DNA of 64,000 bases, taken from positions 1 to 64,000 of the forward strand of contig SXON01000034.1 of assembly GCA_005778355.1 (NCBI GenBank), given 5' to 3'. Below are positions 39,101-47,105 of this stretch, piece after piece. Position numbers and translations under genes: made by a program. The notes under the pieces are model-generated. The model saw only the letters and a list, made by a program, of their open reading frames with translations, was not told the DNA's origin and ran no database searches. Within the stretch, counting starts at the first letter, position 1. Each line of letters begins with the position of its first letter. The stretch is from Pseudomonadota bacterium. GTDB taxonomy: Bacteria; Myxococcota_A; UBA796; SXON01.

Positions 39101-39706
39101 ACCTGGGGCATGCTCCACCTCGTTCGCGGAGAGAACGAGCGCGCCCGCCGCGAGCTGGAAACCGCCGCCGCCATCGCCGCCACGCTGGGGGCCGACCGGC
39201 TCCAGCTGCGTTGCCGTTTGATGGTGGCCGAGATGGAGATGCGCTCGGGTGAGCTCGACGAGAGCGAGGAGGCTGCCCGCTGGGCCGCGCGTTTCGCCGA
39301 CGAGCGCGGCGACTTCACCGCGCGTGCGCAGGCCTGCGTGCGACTCGCCCTGGTGGCCGTGGCTCGCGGCGACCGCGGACGCGCCCGGCCGGAGCTCGAC
39401 GCGGCGGAAGCCGCCTTGCAGGCCACCCCGAAGCACTGGTTGTGGATGCACCTCGGCGTGCTGCGCGCCGCCGTGGCCGCCGAGGAGGGCGACGAGCGCA
39501 CGTGCCGGGCGTGGTGGTCGGTCGCCCGCGAGCGAGGCCTGGAGGTGCGCGGCGGAAGCGAACTCCGCGCCGTTCTCACCTGGCTTTGCGAACGAGCCGC
39601 GTCGCGAGGCTGGAACGATATCGCCTCGCGTGCGGGGAGCATCGCCAGCGCGCCGGCCGGCGTCGTCGGCAGCACGCGTGGGCCCTTGGCGCGCTCACTC
39701 TACTGA
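36188..39706 (+). CDS. Ser/Thr protein kinase fused to AAA-type ATPase and helical (TPR-like) repeats
   Basis: The GTG at 36188 gives 1,172 aa. The kinase domain (about 8-265) has the G-loop GEGATGVVF, AVKVVK, the catalytic loop HQDLKPGN (H129, D131) and DLG in place of DFG, then GTPGYMAPEQ. The Arg of HRD is Gln. A Pro/Ser-rich linker leads to an ATPase domain with Walker A GEAGSGKS (about 385-392) and VLEDAHH-like Walker B. The last ~450 residues are amphipathic helical repeats of TPR type. Such kinase-ATPase-TPR proteins are signalling hubs common in Myxococcota. It is co-oriented with the Lys/Ala-rich protein, a possible partner or substrate. Confidence 0.85.
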   Translation: MLPALPERYRPTRLIGEGATGVVFHAEDLLLDAEVAVKVVKPNLALHRRFRARFAREVAISARIVHPHVVPVYDTGVLPSGEPWVALGYAVGGSLADLLKLRPALVDVLRLLDEVIDALSAMHARLLLHQDLKPGNVLLHAGTDGLVHAWVGDLGVADALAELNRDRKVISGTPGYMAPEQLLGRTQDLGPWTDLYAVGLMLYETLSGDRPHRGEGRQELLEQRLQAPPPLTPGEDCPPALCDLVASLLDPEPRQRFDRAADVRRALRAAMSGAQFRARVRSSTTSSHSATTGPVLSTGEYPLSSPEPSGPRPAGTPRWNRVAPDAIPPNPPQESGWEAPARSSLPLFALREVPLVARERERKVIWDAAREVIALDEPRVVLVVGEAGSGKSRLTQSVTRSLEEAGFMEVVRLRYHSPATIDDGYRGAVRDIVVPWNDTREGIESRLSRWISRDRQVLPAEVHEEASVLARWCGYLVEGEPPVSDAAALAYLYRYLDARAWRGGSCLVLEDAHHAQAGGDGLAIAEALLDRTVGERPVLVVCTLAGEALASDAALRRKVEGLQERGARRIGLRKLNLTETRKVVSESLSLASELSRLIALEYEGDPRSAGLCLREWASRKLLVQNEQGQYQLPPDASLADALPRDRTSLVLRRVNAALENCPDPAAAREALAVCLIAGQEPPVPVVRAVNDAGVDALLATGLVAEEHGALVLESSDIRAVATEQASNLPNLADLHRRLADAWHDLGASTGLDVDLPLGTHRHRGGDPAAAVAPLLRACVRMNRGGRARDALAAAVLAIEAADAAGQPSARLDARRMHALSLVESGQPERAVPLIDHALATIEGDRLGRARLRVLRGRSARKLADLELAHKEFDAAQQVFEALRDRAGLIEVAQQRARLARAEGRHSRALNHWGEVLRLNRGDLVIEAEGLNGLVEAMLESGQLEHVDKHVERLQRVSRASGDTRRIAEATCTWGMLHLVRGENERARRELETAAAIAATLGADRLQLRCRLMVAEMEMRSGELDESEEAARWAARFADERGDFTARAQACVRLALVAVARGDRGRARPELDAAEAALQATPKHWLWMHLGVLRAAVAAEEGDERTCRAWWSVARERGLEVRGGSELRAVLTWLCERAASRGWNDIASRAGSIASAPAGVVGSTRGPLARSLY

Positions 39707-40642
39707 GCCTTCCACCAGGGCCCCCACCGCCCGGGCCCACACGCGGAGACCGGTGTGCGGTGCGACGTCGAGACGAACTCGCGCGGAGCCGTCCGGGAGC
39801 CGCTCGGGCTCGCCCCGCTGCCGGGGCAGGGGGGATTCGAGGACATACGGCACCTCCGCGGCAGGCACCAGCACGGTGCATTCGCCTGGCTCAGCAAGGA
39901 AGGGGCCGTATCCGTGCCCGAGCAATCCCTCGGGGCGGTAGTCCCGCGGAACCGTCACTATCATGTCGCGACAGCGCTTGGCACCCTGCATCCGGTGGAG
40001 CGCCCAGAGGCGCGGCTCCTTCTCACCCTGGACGGGCCCGAGGACATAGAGCCCGTCGAGCGCGTGCACCAGCGTCCATGGTTCGAGCGTCACGTGCTCG
40101 TGCTCGCGGCTCGGCGAGCGGTAGTGCTCCACTCGCAGGGCGGAACGGTAGAACAGGGCGCTGAGCACCTGGTCGAGCGCGTCGGGATCGCGCATTTGCC
40201 GGGGCATCCAGGGCTGGTAGTAGAAACCTCGTTCCAGGATGTCTGCGAGCACCGCGGTGCGCTGCCCGAGCGTGTCGGCGACGGCCCCTTGCAGCAGCTG
40301 CCGTAGGACGGTGCTCACGTCGTCTATGCCAAGCGCTCGCCAGGGCCCGAGGGCAGCGGCGAGCGCGGCGGTGTGGACGGCACGACCTCGTTCGGCGTTT
40401 CCGGGGATCCAGGCGAGCGTCGTGTGCTCACCCCGCCCAGACTGCACGAGTCGTCCCGCGTCTGCGTTGGCGGCGGCGGCCTCGTGGGCCACGCGCACCA
40501 GGCGCCTCACCGTTTGCCAGGAAACCTCCCACTCTCCCGCCAGCGCGCGGATCGATACCGGGTGAGGGCTCGCGCCCACGACCCTGAGCAACAGGTCGCA
40601 GGCCCGGCGTGCACTGTCGTGGGTATACCGGTTGCTTGCCAT
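39695..40642 (-). CDS. HTH-WYL-domain transcriptional regulator
   Basis: The ATG at 40642 gives 315 aa. The N-terminal ~65 residues form a helix-turn-helix (PVSIRALAGEWEVSWQTVRRLVR); the middle (about 120-200) is a WYL-type domain with RSALRVEHYRS and WTLVHALDGLYVLG, and RLWALHRM. WYL domains bind small ligands or nucleic acid signals and sit in DeoR-like repressors. The gene converges on the kinase gene and overlaps its 3' end by 12 bases. Its target is unknown; the minus-strand protease pair lies just upstream. Confidence 0.78.
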   Translation of the reverse strand: MASNRYTHDSARRACDLLLRVVGASPHPVSIRALAGEWEVSWQTVRRLVRVAHEAAAANADAGRLVQSGRGEHTTLAWIPGNAERGRAVHTAALAAALGPWRALGIDDVSTVLRQLLQGAVADTLGQRTAVLADILERGFYYQPWMPRQMRDPDALDQVLSALFYRSALRVEHYRSPSREHEHVTLEPWTLVHALDGLYVLGPVQGEKEPRLWALHRMQGAKRCRDMIVTVPRDYRPEGLLGHGYGPFLAEPGECTVLVPAAEVPYVLESPLPRQRGEPERLPDGSARVRLDVAPHTGLRVWARAVGALVEGSVE

Positions 40643-40690
40643 GAGGGGCCATCCTGGTCAGTTGCTGACCACGCCGTCTAAGCGACATCG

Positions 40691-41740
40691 TCACCGCGTG
40701 CAGCTGGGGTCGCCCACCACGGCGCATCGCGTGGCGTGTGTCCAGCCCTCGGGGGCCACGGCGGGATCGCCGACCGCCACCCAGGCGAGCACGCTCGCGG
40801 GGGCGAGGGCCACCGGGGGCGCGGCCGGGACCAGCGGCAGCGGTGCGAGCATCCCAGCAAGGCTGTCACGAGCGGCCCCGTGGCGAGCCAGGAGGCGCAA
40901 GTGTGCACCCGCGAGCCACACGCCGGCGAGCGGCTCGCCGAGGACCTGCGCCGCCTCGGCCGCCGCGCGTTTGAAGTCACTGCCCGCCACATCGAAGACC
41001 GCGGCCGCCCACCCCTCGCCATGGTCGGGTTCGACATCGTAGGTGAGGCCATCCCTCTCCCGCAAAGCCTGGACGAGTCGCGACTCGAAGTCGCCCGACA
41101 GCGCGGCGTCGCGTACCAGGTCGTCGCCCTGCCCGCTCGACGCCCAGGCCACGGCCACCTGGACCCTCGCCGCGCCCGGCCAGTCCACCCACAAGCGTGC
41201 TGGCGACTCGGTTGACGCGGGTGACATCTGTTCACTCGTCGCGACCCATATCGTATTGAAGCTCGTCGCGATGGCGCGCCACGCCGCCCGGACCGAACCC
41301 GCGGTGACGCGGGGCCGCACGCCACTCGCATCGACGCGGCTGGACAACGGATCGCCCAGGGAGCGCGCGAGCGCGGCTTCGAGAAGAACGGGCGGCGTGA
41401 AGGGCCGACCCCGCCAGGCGCGGCGGAGCGATCGGCGCCCGGGACAGCCGAGCCCCTGAGCCTCCGCCAGCGCGCCTTCCACCGCGGCCTGCCCGATGAC
41501 CACGGCCGTCGCCAGCCCTTCGACGACGATGACGCAGTCGCGACGACCGCAACCCCCCGCCACGTGAACGCCCGCGGCCCTCGCTCCGGGGTGGCCAGCC
41601 GCTCGTGCCGCCGCCGACTCCACGAGCTGCTCCACCACGAGCGGGTGGGCGTCGATCACTCGGGCATCGGCGCGCAGCTCGGCACGCGAGAGCAGGCCGT
41701 CGGTGGCGACGGTCCAGGCGAGGAGGAGCTCGGGTGTCAC
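40691..41740 (-). CDS. Second M16-type (inactive) protease-like subunit
   Basis: The GTG at 41740 overlaps the stop of the upstream M16 gene (GTGA). The 349-aa product has the fold pattern of M16 C-terminal or inactive partner subunits (RLVQALRERDGLTYDV is the conserved R-Y-type segment near the end), but no HxxEH zinc motif. In the known pairs one subunit carries zinc and the other completes the chamber. Long stretches of frame upstream of 41740 are shadows of the active subunit. Together they would degrade short peptides, probably in the periplasm or cytoplasm; no signal sequence is obvious. Confidence 0.72.
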   Translation of the reverse strand: MTPELLLAWTVATDGLLSRAELRADARVIDAHPLVVEQLVESAAARAAGHPGARAAGVHVAGGCGRRDCVIVVEGLATAVVIGQAAVEGALAEAQGLGCPGRRSLRRAWRGRPFTPPVLLEAALARSLGDPLSSRVDASGVRPRVTAGSVRAAWRAIATSFNTIWVATSEQMSPASTESPARLWVDWPGAARVQVAVAWASSGQGDDLVRDAALSGDFESRLVQALRERDGLTYDVEPDHGEGWAAAVFDVAGSDFKRAAAEAAQVLGEPLAGVWLAGAHLRLLARHGAARDSLAGMLAPLPLVPAAPPVALAPASVLAWVAVGDPAVAPEGWTHATRCAVVGDPSCTR

Positions 41741-42975
41741 GGGCGTGGGCGCATGCCGGGGATCGGCGGCGCCAGCACGGTCCGGCTCGGCACCACGGCG
41801 AGGAGGGTCACAGCGGGCCACTCGAGCCAGCGTGCCGACGCGCGGCGGGTACCGTCACGGTCGAGGTCGAGCCAGCCGCGCGCCTCCTCTTCTAGGCAGT
41901 TCACGCCGCCGGTAGACAGCACGCAGCCTCCGAGCACGCGCGCCCGCAGGCGGAGGTCGGCCCGGGCGCGGGCGAGATCGGTGAGCTGTCCAGCGCGGAG
42001 CGCCGCGATCTCGGCCTCGCCAAGCCCCCACCGCGCCATGCCCTGGAGCGAGCGTCTGAGCGCCCGTGCGTGCTCTCCAAGGCGCCACCAGCCTCCCCGG
42101 CGCTCGACGACGAAGGCGCCGCAGTCGCGACCCGTGACGAGCCGGGCGCCCCCCATCCACCGGGCGACGGCCTCCAGCGCCACGCGATCGGGGTGCGCCC
42201 GGCCGGGCCCCGGCCACGCCGCGTAGATCGCGCCCTCGCCCACGTCATCGCGCCGCCACGCCCGCTGGGGGGCGGTCGGCTCGCACTCGCGCGGGGCGGG
42301 TGTAGCGGCCTTCACGGCTCCGTGGCCGAGACGATCACGCACGGAGCGGGCGGCGCTCGGCGGTAGCGGGCCGGCCAGGACAAGGACCGCACCGGCGGGG
42401 TCGCGCAGCCGGGGCCAGGCCTGTTGCACCTCCGCGGCGGTCCAGGTGCTGTCGACCGGCGCCTGAGGGTGTCGCGACCACGGATCGCTTGACGACCACA
42501 GGAGCGAGTCGAGCACGATCCGATCGCTGCCATGAGCACCGTCCAGCGTCTCTCCGGCCTCGGCGGCGAGCACCCTCAGCTGTCGCGCGAGACCGGCGTC
42601 ATCAATCACGAGCGAGCGCCATCGCGCCACCTCGAGGTCGAGCAGCGCGTCGAAGGCACCCTCTCGGGCGGGCACTGTCGCGCCGAGGCCGGATCGTTCG
42701 CGGTCCGTCCACCCGTGACTCTCGCCGCCCAGCGCGCCGAGGCGGGCATCGTAATCGTCCGGGTCGTCGCCCATGTGACCGAAGGCGAGGTGTTCGGCGA
42801 GGTGGGCGAGCCCCGGTCGTCCCGGCGGATCATCTGCCGCGCCCACGTCGAAAACCCACTCCGCGACGAGCTCACTTCGAGCCGCATCGGGGGCGAGCAC
42901 CACCCGCAGCCCGTCGTCGGCCACCACCATCTCGGTGACGACGCTGAAGGCCTCGGGCTGGGGTAAGAACTCCAC
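41737..42975 (-). CDS. M16-family zinc peptidase
   Basis: The start is the GTG at 42975, though the ribosome binding site is very close; an ATG 15 codons later is possible. The 412-aa product carries the inverted zinc motif HLAEH (H58, E61, H62) and a third Glu ligand 77 residues downstream (E139), the spacing typical of pitrilysin/insulinase. So it should be catalytically active. The gene is coupled to a second, motif-less subunit, the classical processing-peptidase arrangement. No signal peptide is evident. Confidence 0.85.
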   Translation of the reverse strand: MEFLPQPEAFSVVTEMVVADDGLRVVLAPDAARSELVAEWVFDVGAADDPPGRPGLAHLAEHLAFGHMGDDPDDYDARLGALGGESHGWTDRERSGLGATVPAREGAFDALLDLEVARWRSLVIDDAGLARQLRVLAAEAGETLDGAHGSDRIVLDSLLWSSSDPWSRHPQAPVDSTWTAAEVQQAWPRLRDPAGAVLVLAGPLPPSAARSVRDRLGHGAVKAATPAPRECEPTAPQRAWRRDDVGEGAIYAAWPGPGRAHPDRVALEAVARWMGGARLVTGRDCGAFVVERRGGWWRLGEHARALRRSLQGMARWGLGEAEIAALRAGQLTDLARARADLRLRARVLGGCVLSTGGVNCLEEEARGWLDLDRDGTRRASARWLEWPAVTLLAVVPSRTVLAPPIPGMRPRP

Positions 42976-42999
42976 GCTCCCCGCTAGCTGCCGCGTCGG

Positions 43000-44397
43000 C
43001 TACCCGCCGCTTCGTTTCTGGAGCAAGACTTCGCCCACCAGCACGCCGGGGGAGGCGGTGTCGACCATCTCGGTGGCGCTCGGTGCTCGGCCATCGGGGT
43101 GCCGCAGGACTCGGCAAAGCGGGCGGGAGAAGCGCGCCGCGTCGCGCGCTCCCGACACCGAGATGACCACCCGGCCGTCCTTCAGCCGCAGCAGGGTGCC
43201 GGGGGGGAAGGCGCCGACCTTGTTGACAAAGAGCTGGAAGAGGTGGGAGTCGTAGGAGGACCCCCCCACGCTGGCCATGCGGACGAGCGCCTCGGCGGGC
43301 GACATGAACGCACCCTGTGGGCGCAGGCGGGTGTAGTTGTCGAAGTCGTCGGCGATGTGGACGATGCGGGCGTAGAGCGATGGACGCGGGTGGTCGCCGG
43401 CGACGTCGCGGTGGTGCTCCACCGAAACCAGGAGACGTTTGATCTTCGCCTGGTGGAATCCCCGCTGTTTGAGCAACGCGCGCACGCCCGCCTGCCCATG
43501 GTGGGCGAAGGGCACGGCAAAGCCATCTTCCTTGGAGGCGTAGCCGCAGTCGTGGTACATCGCGGACACGCCGAGGTCGGCGAGCTGAGCGGCAGAGAGG
43601 CCAAGTTCTCGGCCAATCATGACCGCGAAGGTGGTGGTGCGGAGGGAGTGCCGCGCGAAGGCGCTGCCGCCGGCGCCGGTGGTGAAGTTCTCCTCCACGG
43701 CGAGCAGGTCGTCCTCCCCGGAGGCGTCGATGAACTCGTTGACCAGCTTGCGCACAGGGAGCGGGTTCGGCACGCGCTCATTGGCGAGGCCGTCCCAGGC
43801 GTCGGCGATGACGCCGCTGGCGCGTTGTAGCGTCCGCTGCAGTTCTACTTGCGATGCCGTGCGGTCGCCCTCGCCACTCAGGCGAAGGCGGTAGCGTCCA
43901 CTCGCCGTCACCTCGGCGAGCCCGTGTTCGCGGAGACTGTCGTTCAGCGCGTGGAGCGGGCGTTCCTCGGGCGCCTCGGCGGCGAGCACGCCGCTGAGCG
44001 CGCGCACCTGCTTGTCGTCGAGTGGCTTGATGAAGGTGAGGCCGCCGCAGCCGTGTCGCCCGAACTCCGCCTCGAGTTCCGCCGGGCCGGCGAGGCGGTC
44101 GTCCATCCGAACGCGGATGTCGTTGACGTAGACCTGCCCCTCTACGCACACGATCATCACCTGCCCGATGAGCCGGTCGAGGGTGCGCAAGGTGGTCACG
44201 AGTTGGGTGGTGGGCTCGTCGAAGGCGTGGTTGTCGGGCGCGTGGATGGCACGCAGCCGCACCAGCCCGTTCATCAGCCGCACGAAGCTCTCGCCGAGCT
44301 CGCGCACCCGCTGGGCGAGCTGCTTGTCCTCGCCGGCACGCGCCTGCTCGATGGCCTTGCCGAGCGCTTCCTGGCCCTGGGTGATCTCGTCGCTCAT
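43000..44397 (-). CDS. HD-GYP-like phosphohydrolase with degenerate GYP motif
   Basis: The ATG at 44397 overlaps the upstream stop (ATGA), giving 465 aa. Residues about 1-200 are an unrecognised helical region. The C-terminal half is an HD domain with ARHS, MYHDCG, HHGQAG and ARIVHIADDFDNY, the arrangement of HD-GYP c-di-GMP phosphodiesterases. But the HHE-x-x-DGxGYP block is altered to HHRD..GDHP, so the signature is lost. It may be a weak or non-c-di-GMP hydrolase or a sensor. It is coupled to the 586-aa partner. Confidence 0.75.
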   Translation of the reverse strand: MSDEITQGQEALGKAIEQARAGEDKQLAQRVRELGESFVRLMNGLVRLRAIHAPDNHAFDEPTTQLVTTLRTLDRLIGQVMIVCVEGQVYVNDIRVRMDDRLAGPAELEAEFGRHGCGGLTFIKPLDDKQVRALSGVLAAEAPEERPLHALNDSLREHGLAEVTASGRYRLRLSGEGDRTASQVELQRTLQRASGVIADAWDGLANERVPNPLPVRKLVNEFIDASGEDDLLAVEENFTTGAGGSAFARHSLRTTTFAVMIGRELGLSAAQLADLGVSAMYHDCGYASKEDGFAVPFAHHGQAGVRALLKQRGFHQAKIKRLLVSVEHHRDVAGDHPRPSLYARIVHIADDFDNYTRLRPQGAFMSPAEALVRMASVGGSSYDSHLFQLFVNKVGAFPPGTLLRLKDGRVVISVSGARDAARFSRPLCRVLRHPDGRAPSATEMVDTASPGVLVGEVLLQKRSGG

Positions 44398-46154
44398 CGC
44401 GGCTGCCCTCCGCGCATGGCCCGGCGACGGCGCACCATGCCTTGCGTGCAGTGGGCCTGGAGCTCGCTGCCCGCGCGCTCGTGCACGTGCCGGACGAGCG
44501 GCTCGACGTCGTCGCTCGGCAAGAGAACCAGTCCGGCCACGGCCGCCCACTGCAGAGTGGACTGCCCGGGCAAGACCCCGCCGAGCAAGCCCTTCGGTTT
44601 ACACCAGTCGCGGAAGATCGCGAGCGCGGCCCCAGGGTCGCAATGGGCGAGCGCCTCGCCGATGGCGGCGGCCTCGGCATGGCTCATCCGCAGCGCTGCG
44701 TCGCGACGCAGGCGCGCCGCCAGGGGTTGGAAGGCGGGTGCCGCGTTGCGCTGCCCGATCTGGGTGATGGCGCGGAGTCGGACCTCCTCGTTCTCCGCGC
44801 CTGCGAGGCGCAAGAGCACGCGCAACACGTCGGGACCGGTGGGAACGGCCTCGACGCTGTGGAGAATCTCGAGCTGCAGTTCGAGCTCGTTGCGATCGAG
44901 GAGCCGGGGGATGAGCGTCGCGGCGCGGGCGAGGTCGGCGTAGCGCAGAACCCGCAGGAGCTCGCAACAAAGGGCGGTGGGCGCGGCGGCGGCGAGGTCG
45001 ACGAGCTCGTCGCCGCGCGTCGCAACGTAGCCTTCGATGAGCCGCCGGGTGACGCGCCTGGAGGCCTCGCCGTGCTCCTCGCCGAGCACCGCGACGAGCG
45101 TGCGCAGGTGATCGCCGGGCATCGACTCGAGCAGGGCCTGCAGCTCGGGCGGTGCTTCCTGCGCGTCGCGGCTCACGGAGTGGAGGAACCGGGCGAGCGC
45201 GGTCGGCGAGACGAAGCTCTGCAGGAACTCGGCGCAAGCGCGGTCGCTCTCCGCGTCGCTCACGTTGGCCGAGGCCGAGGCGTAGGCCAGGCGCACGCTG
45301 TGGGCGAGGAGTCCCTCGGCGAAGAGGAAGTCCCGCGTCTCGTTGAGCTGGGGGACGATGTCGAGGAACTTGAGCGGGCTGCCTGCGTCCGCCATCGCGC
45401 CGAGGAGCTCCTCGCACAGGCGCACCGCCAGCTCGGGTACCGCCTGGCTGGTGTCCTCCGCGAGCAGCTCGTCAATCGCGGGCTGGGGCACCTCGCGCCA
45501 CTGCACCCGCATCATGTTGGGTCGGGTGGGCACGGGAAGGTCGAAGTCGGGCGGCGCGTCGATGGCGATCGCTCGACCCTCGACCGGCGCCGCGACGCCC
45601 TGATCCTCCTCCTCCTCGCTGTCGGCTACGAAGCCTTCCACGGCGTCGAAACTTAGGTTCTGGAAGCCCGCCTTCCAGAGCAGCACCACCATGTCATCTT
45701 CGGTTTGTCGCACGCCGACGTAGCGGATCGAAACGACCTCCAAGAGCTTCAAGAGCTCATGCCAGCTCAGGCCCGGGCGCAGCACGAGGCGCCGAACGCC
45801 ATCGCGGTAGAGGCGGAATGCGAGGCTTCGCTCGCGGTCGCGCTCCAGGTACACGACTTCGCCGGCGTGCATCAACTCGAAGGGCCTGACCGTCAGGTCG
45901 AGTTCGCCGTACTCGCCGAGGAAAGCGTCCGTCGCTCGCCTCAAGTTCTCTAGGAAGACGCGGATCGCCTCGTTCGACGGCTCGTAGAGCAAGAAGGAGC
46001 GCGCCGCGCGGGACAGGGCCAGGAGCACGCCGTTCGCCGCCGTGCCCCGGGGCGAGGTGCCAAGCCGTGCTTCTTCCTTGAGGATCTCCTCGGCTTCCGA
46101 GGCGCCCTCTTCCGCTTTGGCCGCATCGACGGGCTCGGGTTCTTTCGGCGTCAC
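44394..46154 (-). CDS. Hypothetical helical-repeat (HEAT-like) protein, partner of the HD protein
   Basis: The 586-aa product begins with an acidic stretch (EPEPVDAAKAEEGASEAEEILKEEA), then a mixed domain that ends in a cluster containing LSWHELLKLLEVVSIRY. From about residue 230 the sequence is repeated amphipathic alpha-helices with conserved Leu/Ala spacing and Arg-rich turns, as in HEAT-repeat proteins (for example LRVLLRLAGAENEEVRLRAITQIG). No catalytic motif was recognised. Its stop is coupled to the HD-protein start (ATGA), so the two probably act as a complex. The helical repeat is a plausible docking platform. Confidence 0.6.
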   Translation of the reverse strand: MTPKEPEPVDAAKAEEGASEAEEILKEEARLGTSPRGTAANGVLLALSRAARSFLLYEPSNEAIRVFLENLRRATDAFLGEYGELDLTVRPFELMHAGEVVYLERDRERSLAFRLYRDGVRRLVLRPGLSWHELLKLLEVVSIRYVGVRQTEDDMVVLLWKAGFQNLSFDAVEGFVADSEEEEDQGVAAPVEGRAIAIDAPPDFDLPVPTRPNMMRVQWREVPQPAIDELLAEDTSQAVPELAVRLCEELLGAMADAGSPLKFLDIVPQLNETRDFLFAEGLLAHSVRLAYASASANVSDAESDRACAEFLQSFVSPTALARFLHSVSRDAQEAPPELQALLESMPGDHLRTLVAVLGEEHGEASRRVTRRLIEGYVATRGDELVDLAAAAPTALCCELLRVLRYADLARAATLIPRLLDRNELELQLEILHSVEAVPTGPDVLRVLLRLAGAENEEVRLRAITQIGQRNAAPAFQPLAARLRRDAALRMSHAEAAAIGEALAHCDPGAALAIFRDWCKPKGLLGGVLPGQSTLQWAAVAGLVLLPSDDVEPLVRHVHERAGSELQAHCTQGMVRRRRAMRGGQPR

Positions 46155-46175
46155 GGCGTTACATTACCACGCGCG

Positions 46176-47105
46176 ATGAACCTGCTTTGTGGCGATGTGG
46201 GGGGCACCAGCGCGCGCTTGGCGGGGTGGCGTGGCGAGGCCGCGCGCTGTGGCCTCGTGGATGAACGCCACTACCCCAGCAACGAGCATGCCGATTTGGC
46301 GACGATCCTCCGTCGCTGGCTCGCCGACACCGGCATGCGACCGTCCGCCGCGTGTCTGGCGCTGGCCGGCCCTGTCGTCGCCAACCGCTGCGTGGCCACC
46401 AACCTGCCGTGGGTGGTGGACGGGGATGCGCTCGGCCAGGCGCTCGGGTTCCCCATCCGCCTCGTGAACGATTTCTACGCAGCCGCGCGCGGTGTGACGC
46501 TATTGCGCCCGGGCGACCGCGTGCAGATCGGGGGAGGGGAGGTCGTGACCGGCGCGCCGGTGGCCGTGCTCGGCGCGGGGACCGGACTGGGTGAGGCGTA
46601 CGTCGTGGGCGGACAGGTGGTTCCCGGGGAGGGCGGCCACTGCGAACTGGGCGCTTCGAGCGAACGTGAGTCGCGACTTGTGGCCTGGCTCATCGGGAGA
46701 GAGGGCCGCGCCAGCTGGGAACACGTGCTTTCGGGCCCGGGACTGGTCCGCCTGGCGCGATTCCTTGCGGAGGAGAGGGGTGGCCCGGCGCCGCCCTGGA
46801 TCGACGCGCCCGATGCCCCGGCTCGCGTGGCCGCCACCGACGCCGAGGCTGTCCGCTGGTTCTGCGAACTCTATGGCGCCGAGGCGGGAAACATGGCCCT
46901 GCGGGTGCTCGCCTGCGGCGGGGTGTACGTGGCGGGCGGGATCGCGCCGCGCATGTTGCCCGCGTTGCAGGCCGGGGGCTTTCGCCGTCGCTTCGAGGCC
47001 AAGGGCAAGCTCGGTTCGGCCATCGCCGGAATCCCGGCATTCATCGTCACTCATCCTGCGCTCGGCTTGCTAGGCGCTGCGGCTGAGTTGGGCGTGACAA
47101 CGTGA
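46176..47105 (+). CDS. glk: Glucokinase (bacterial Glk type)
   Basis: The 309-aa product has the Glk/hexokinase fold of the E. coli type: CGDVGGTSARLAGW (phosphate 1), ALAGPVV, NLPWVVD, LVNDFYAAARGV with the catalytic Asp, LGAGTGLGEAYV, EGGHCELGA and late ACGGVYVAGGIAP. Length matches the family (about 320). It phosphorylates glucose to glucose-6-phosphate with ATP. A TACATT hexamer 11 bases upstream of the ATG could be a -10, implying a nearly leaderless transcript. Its stop overlaps the next start (GTGA), an unusual partner. Confidence 0.9.
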   Translation: MNLLCGDVGGTSARLAGWRGEAARCGLVDERHYPSNEHADLATILRRWLADTGMRPSAACLALAGPVVANRCVATNLPWVVDGDALGQALGFPIRLVNDFYAAARGVTLLRPGDRVQIGGGEVVTGAPVAVLGAGTGLGEAYVVGGQVVPGEGGHCELGASSERESRLVAWLIGREGRASWEHVLSGPGLVRLARFLAEERGGPAPPWIDAPDAPARVAATDAEAVRWFCELYGAEAGNMALRVLACGGVYVAGGIAPRMLPALQAGGFRRRFEAKGKLGSAIAGIPAFIVTHPALGLLGAAAELGVTT

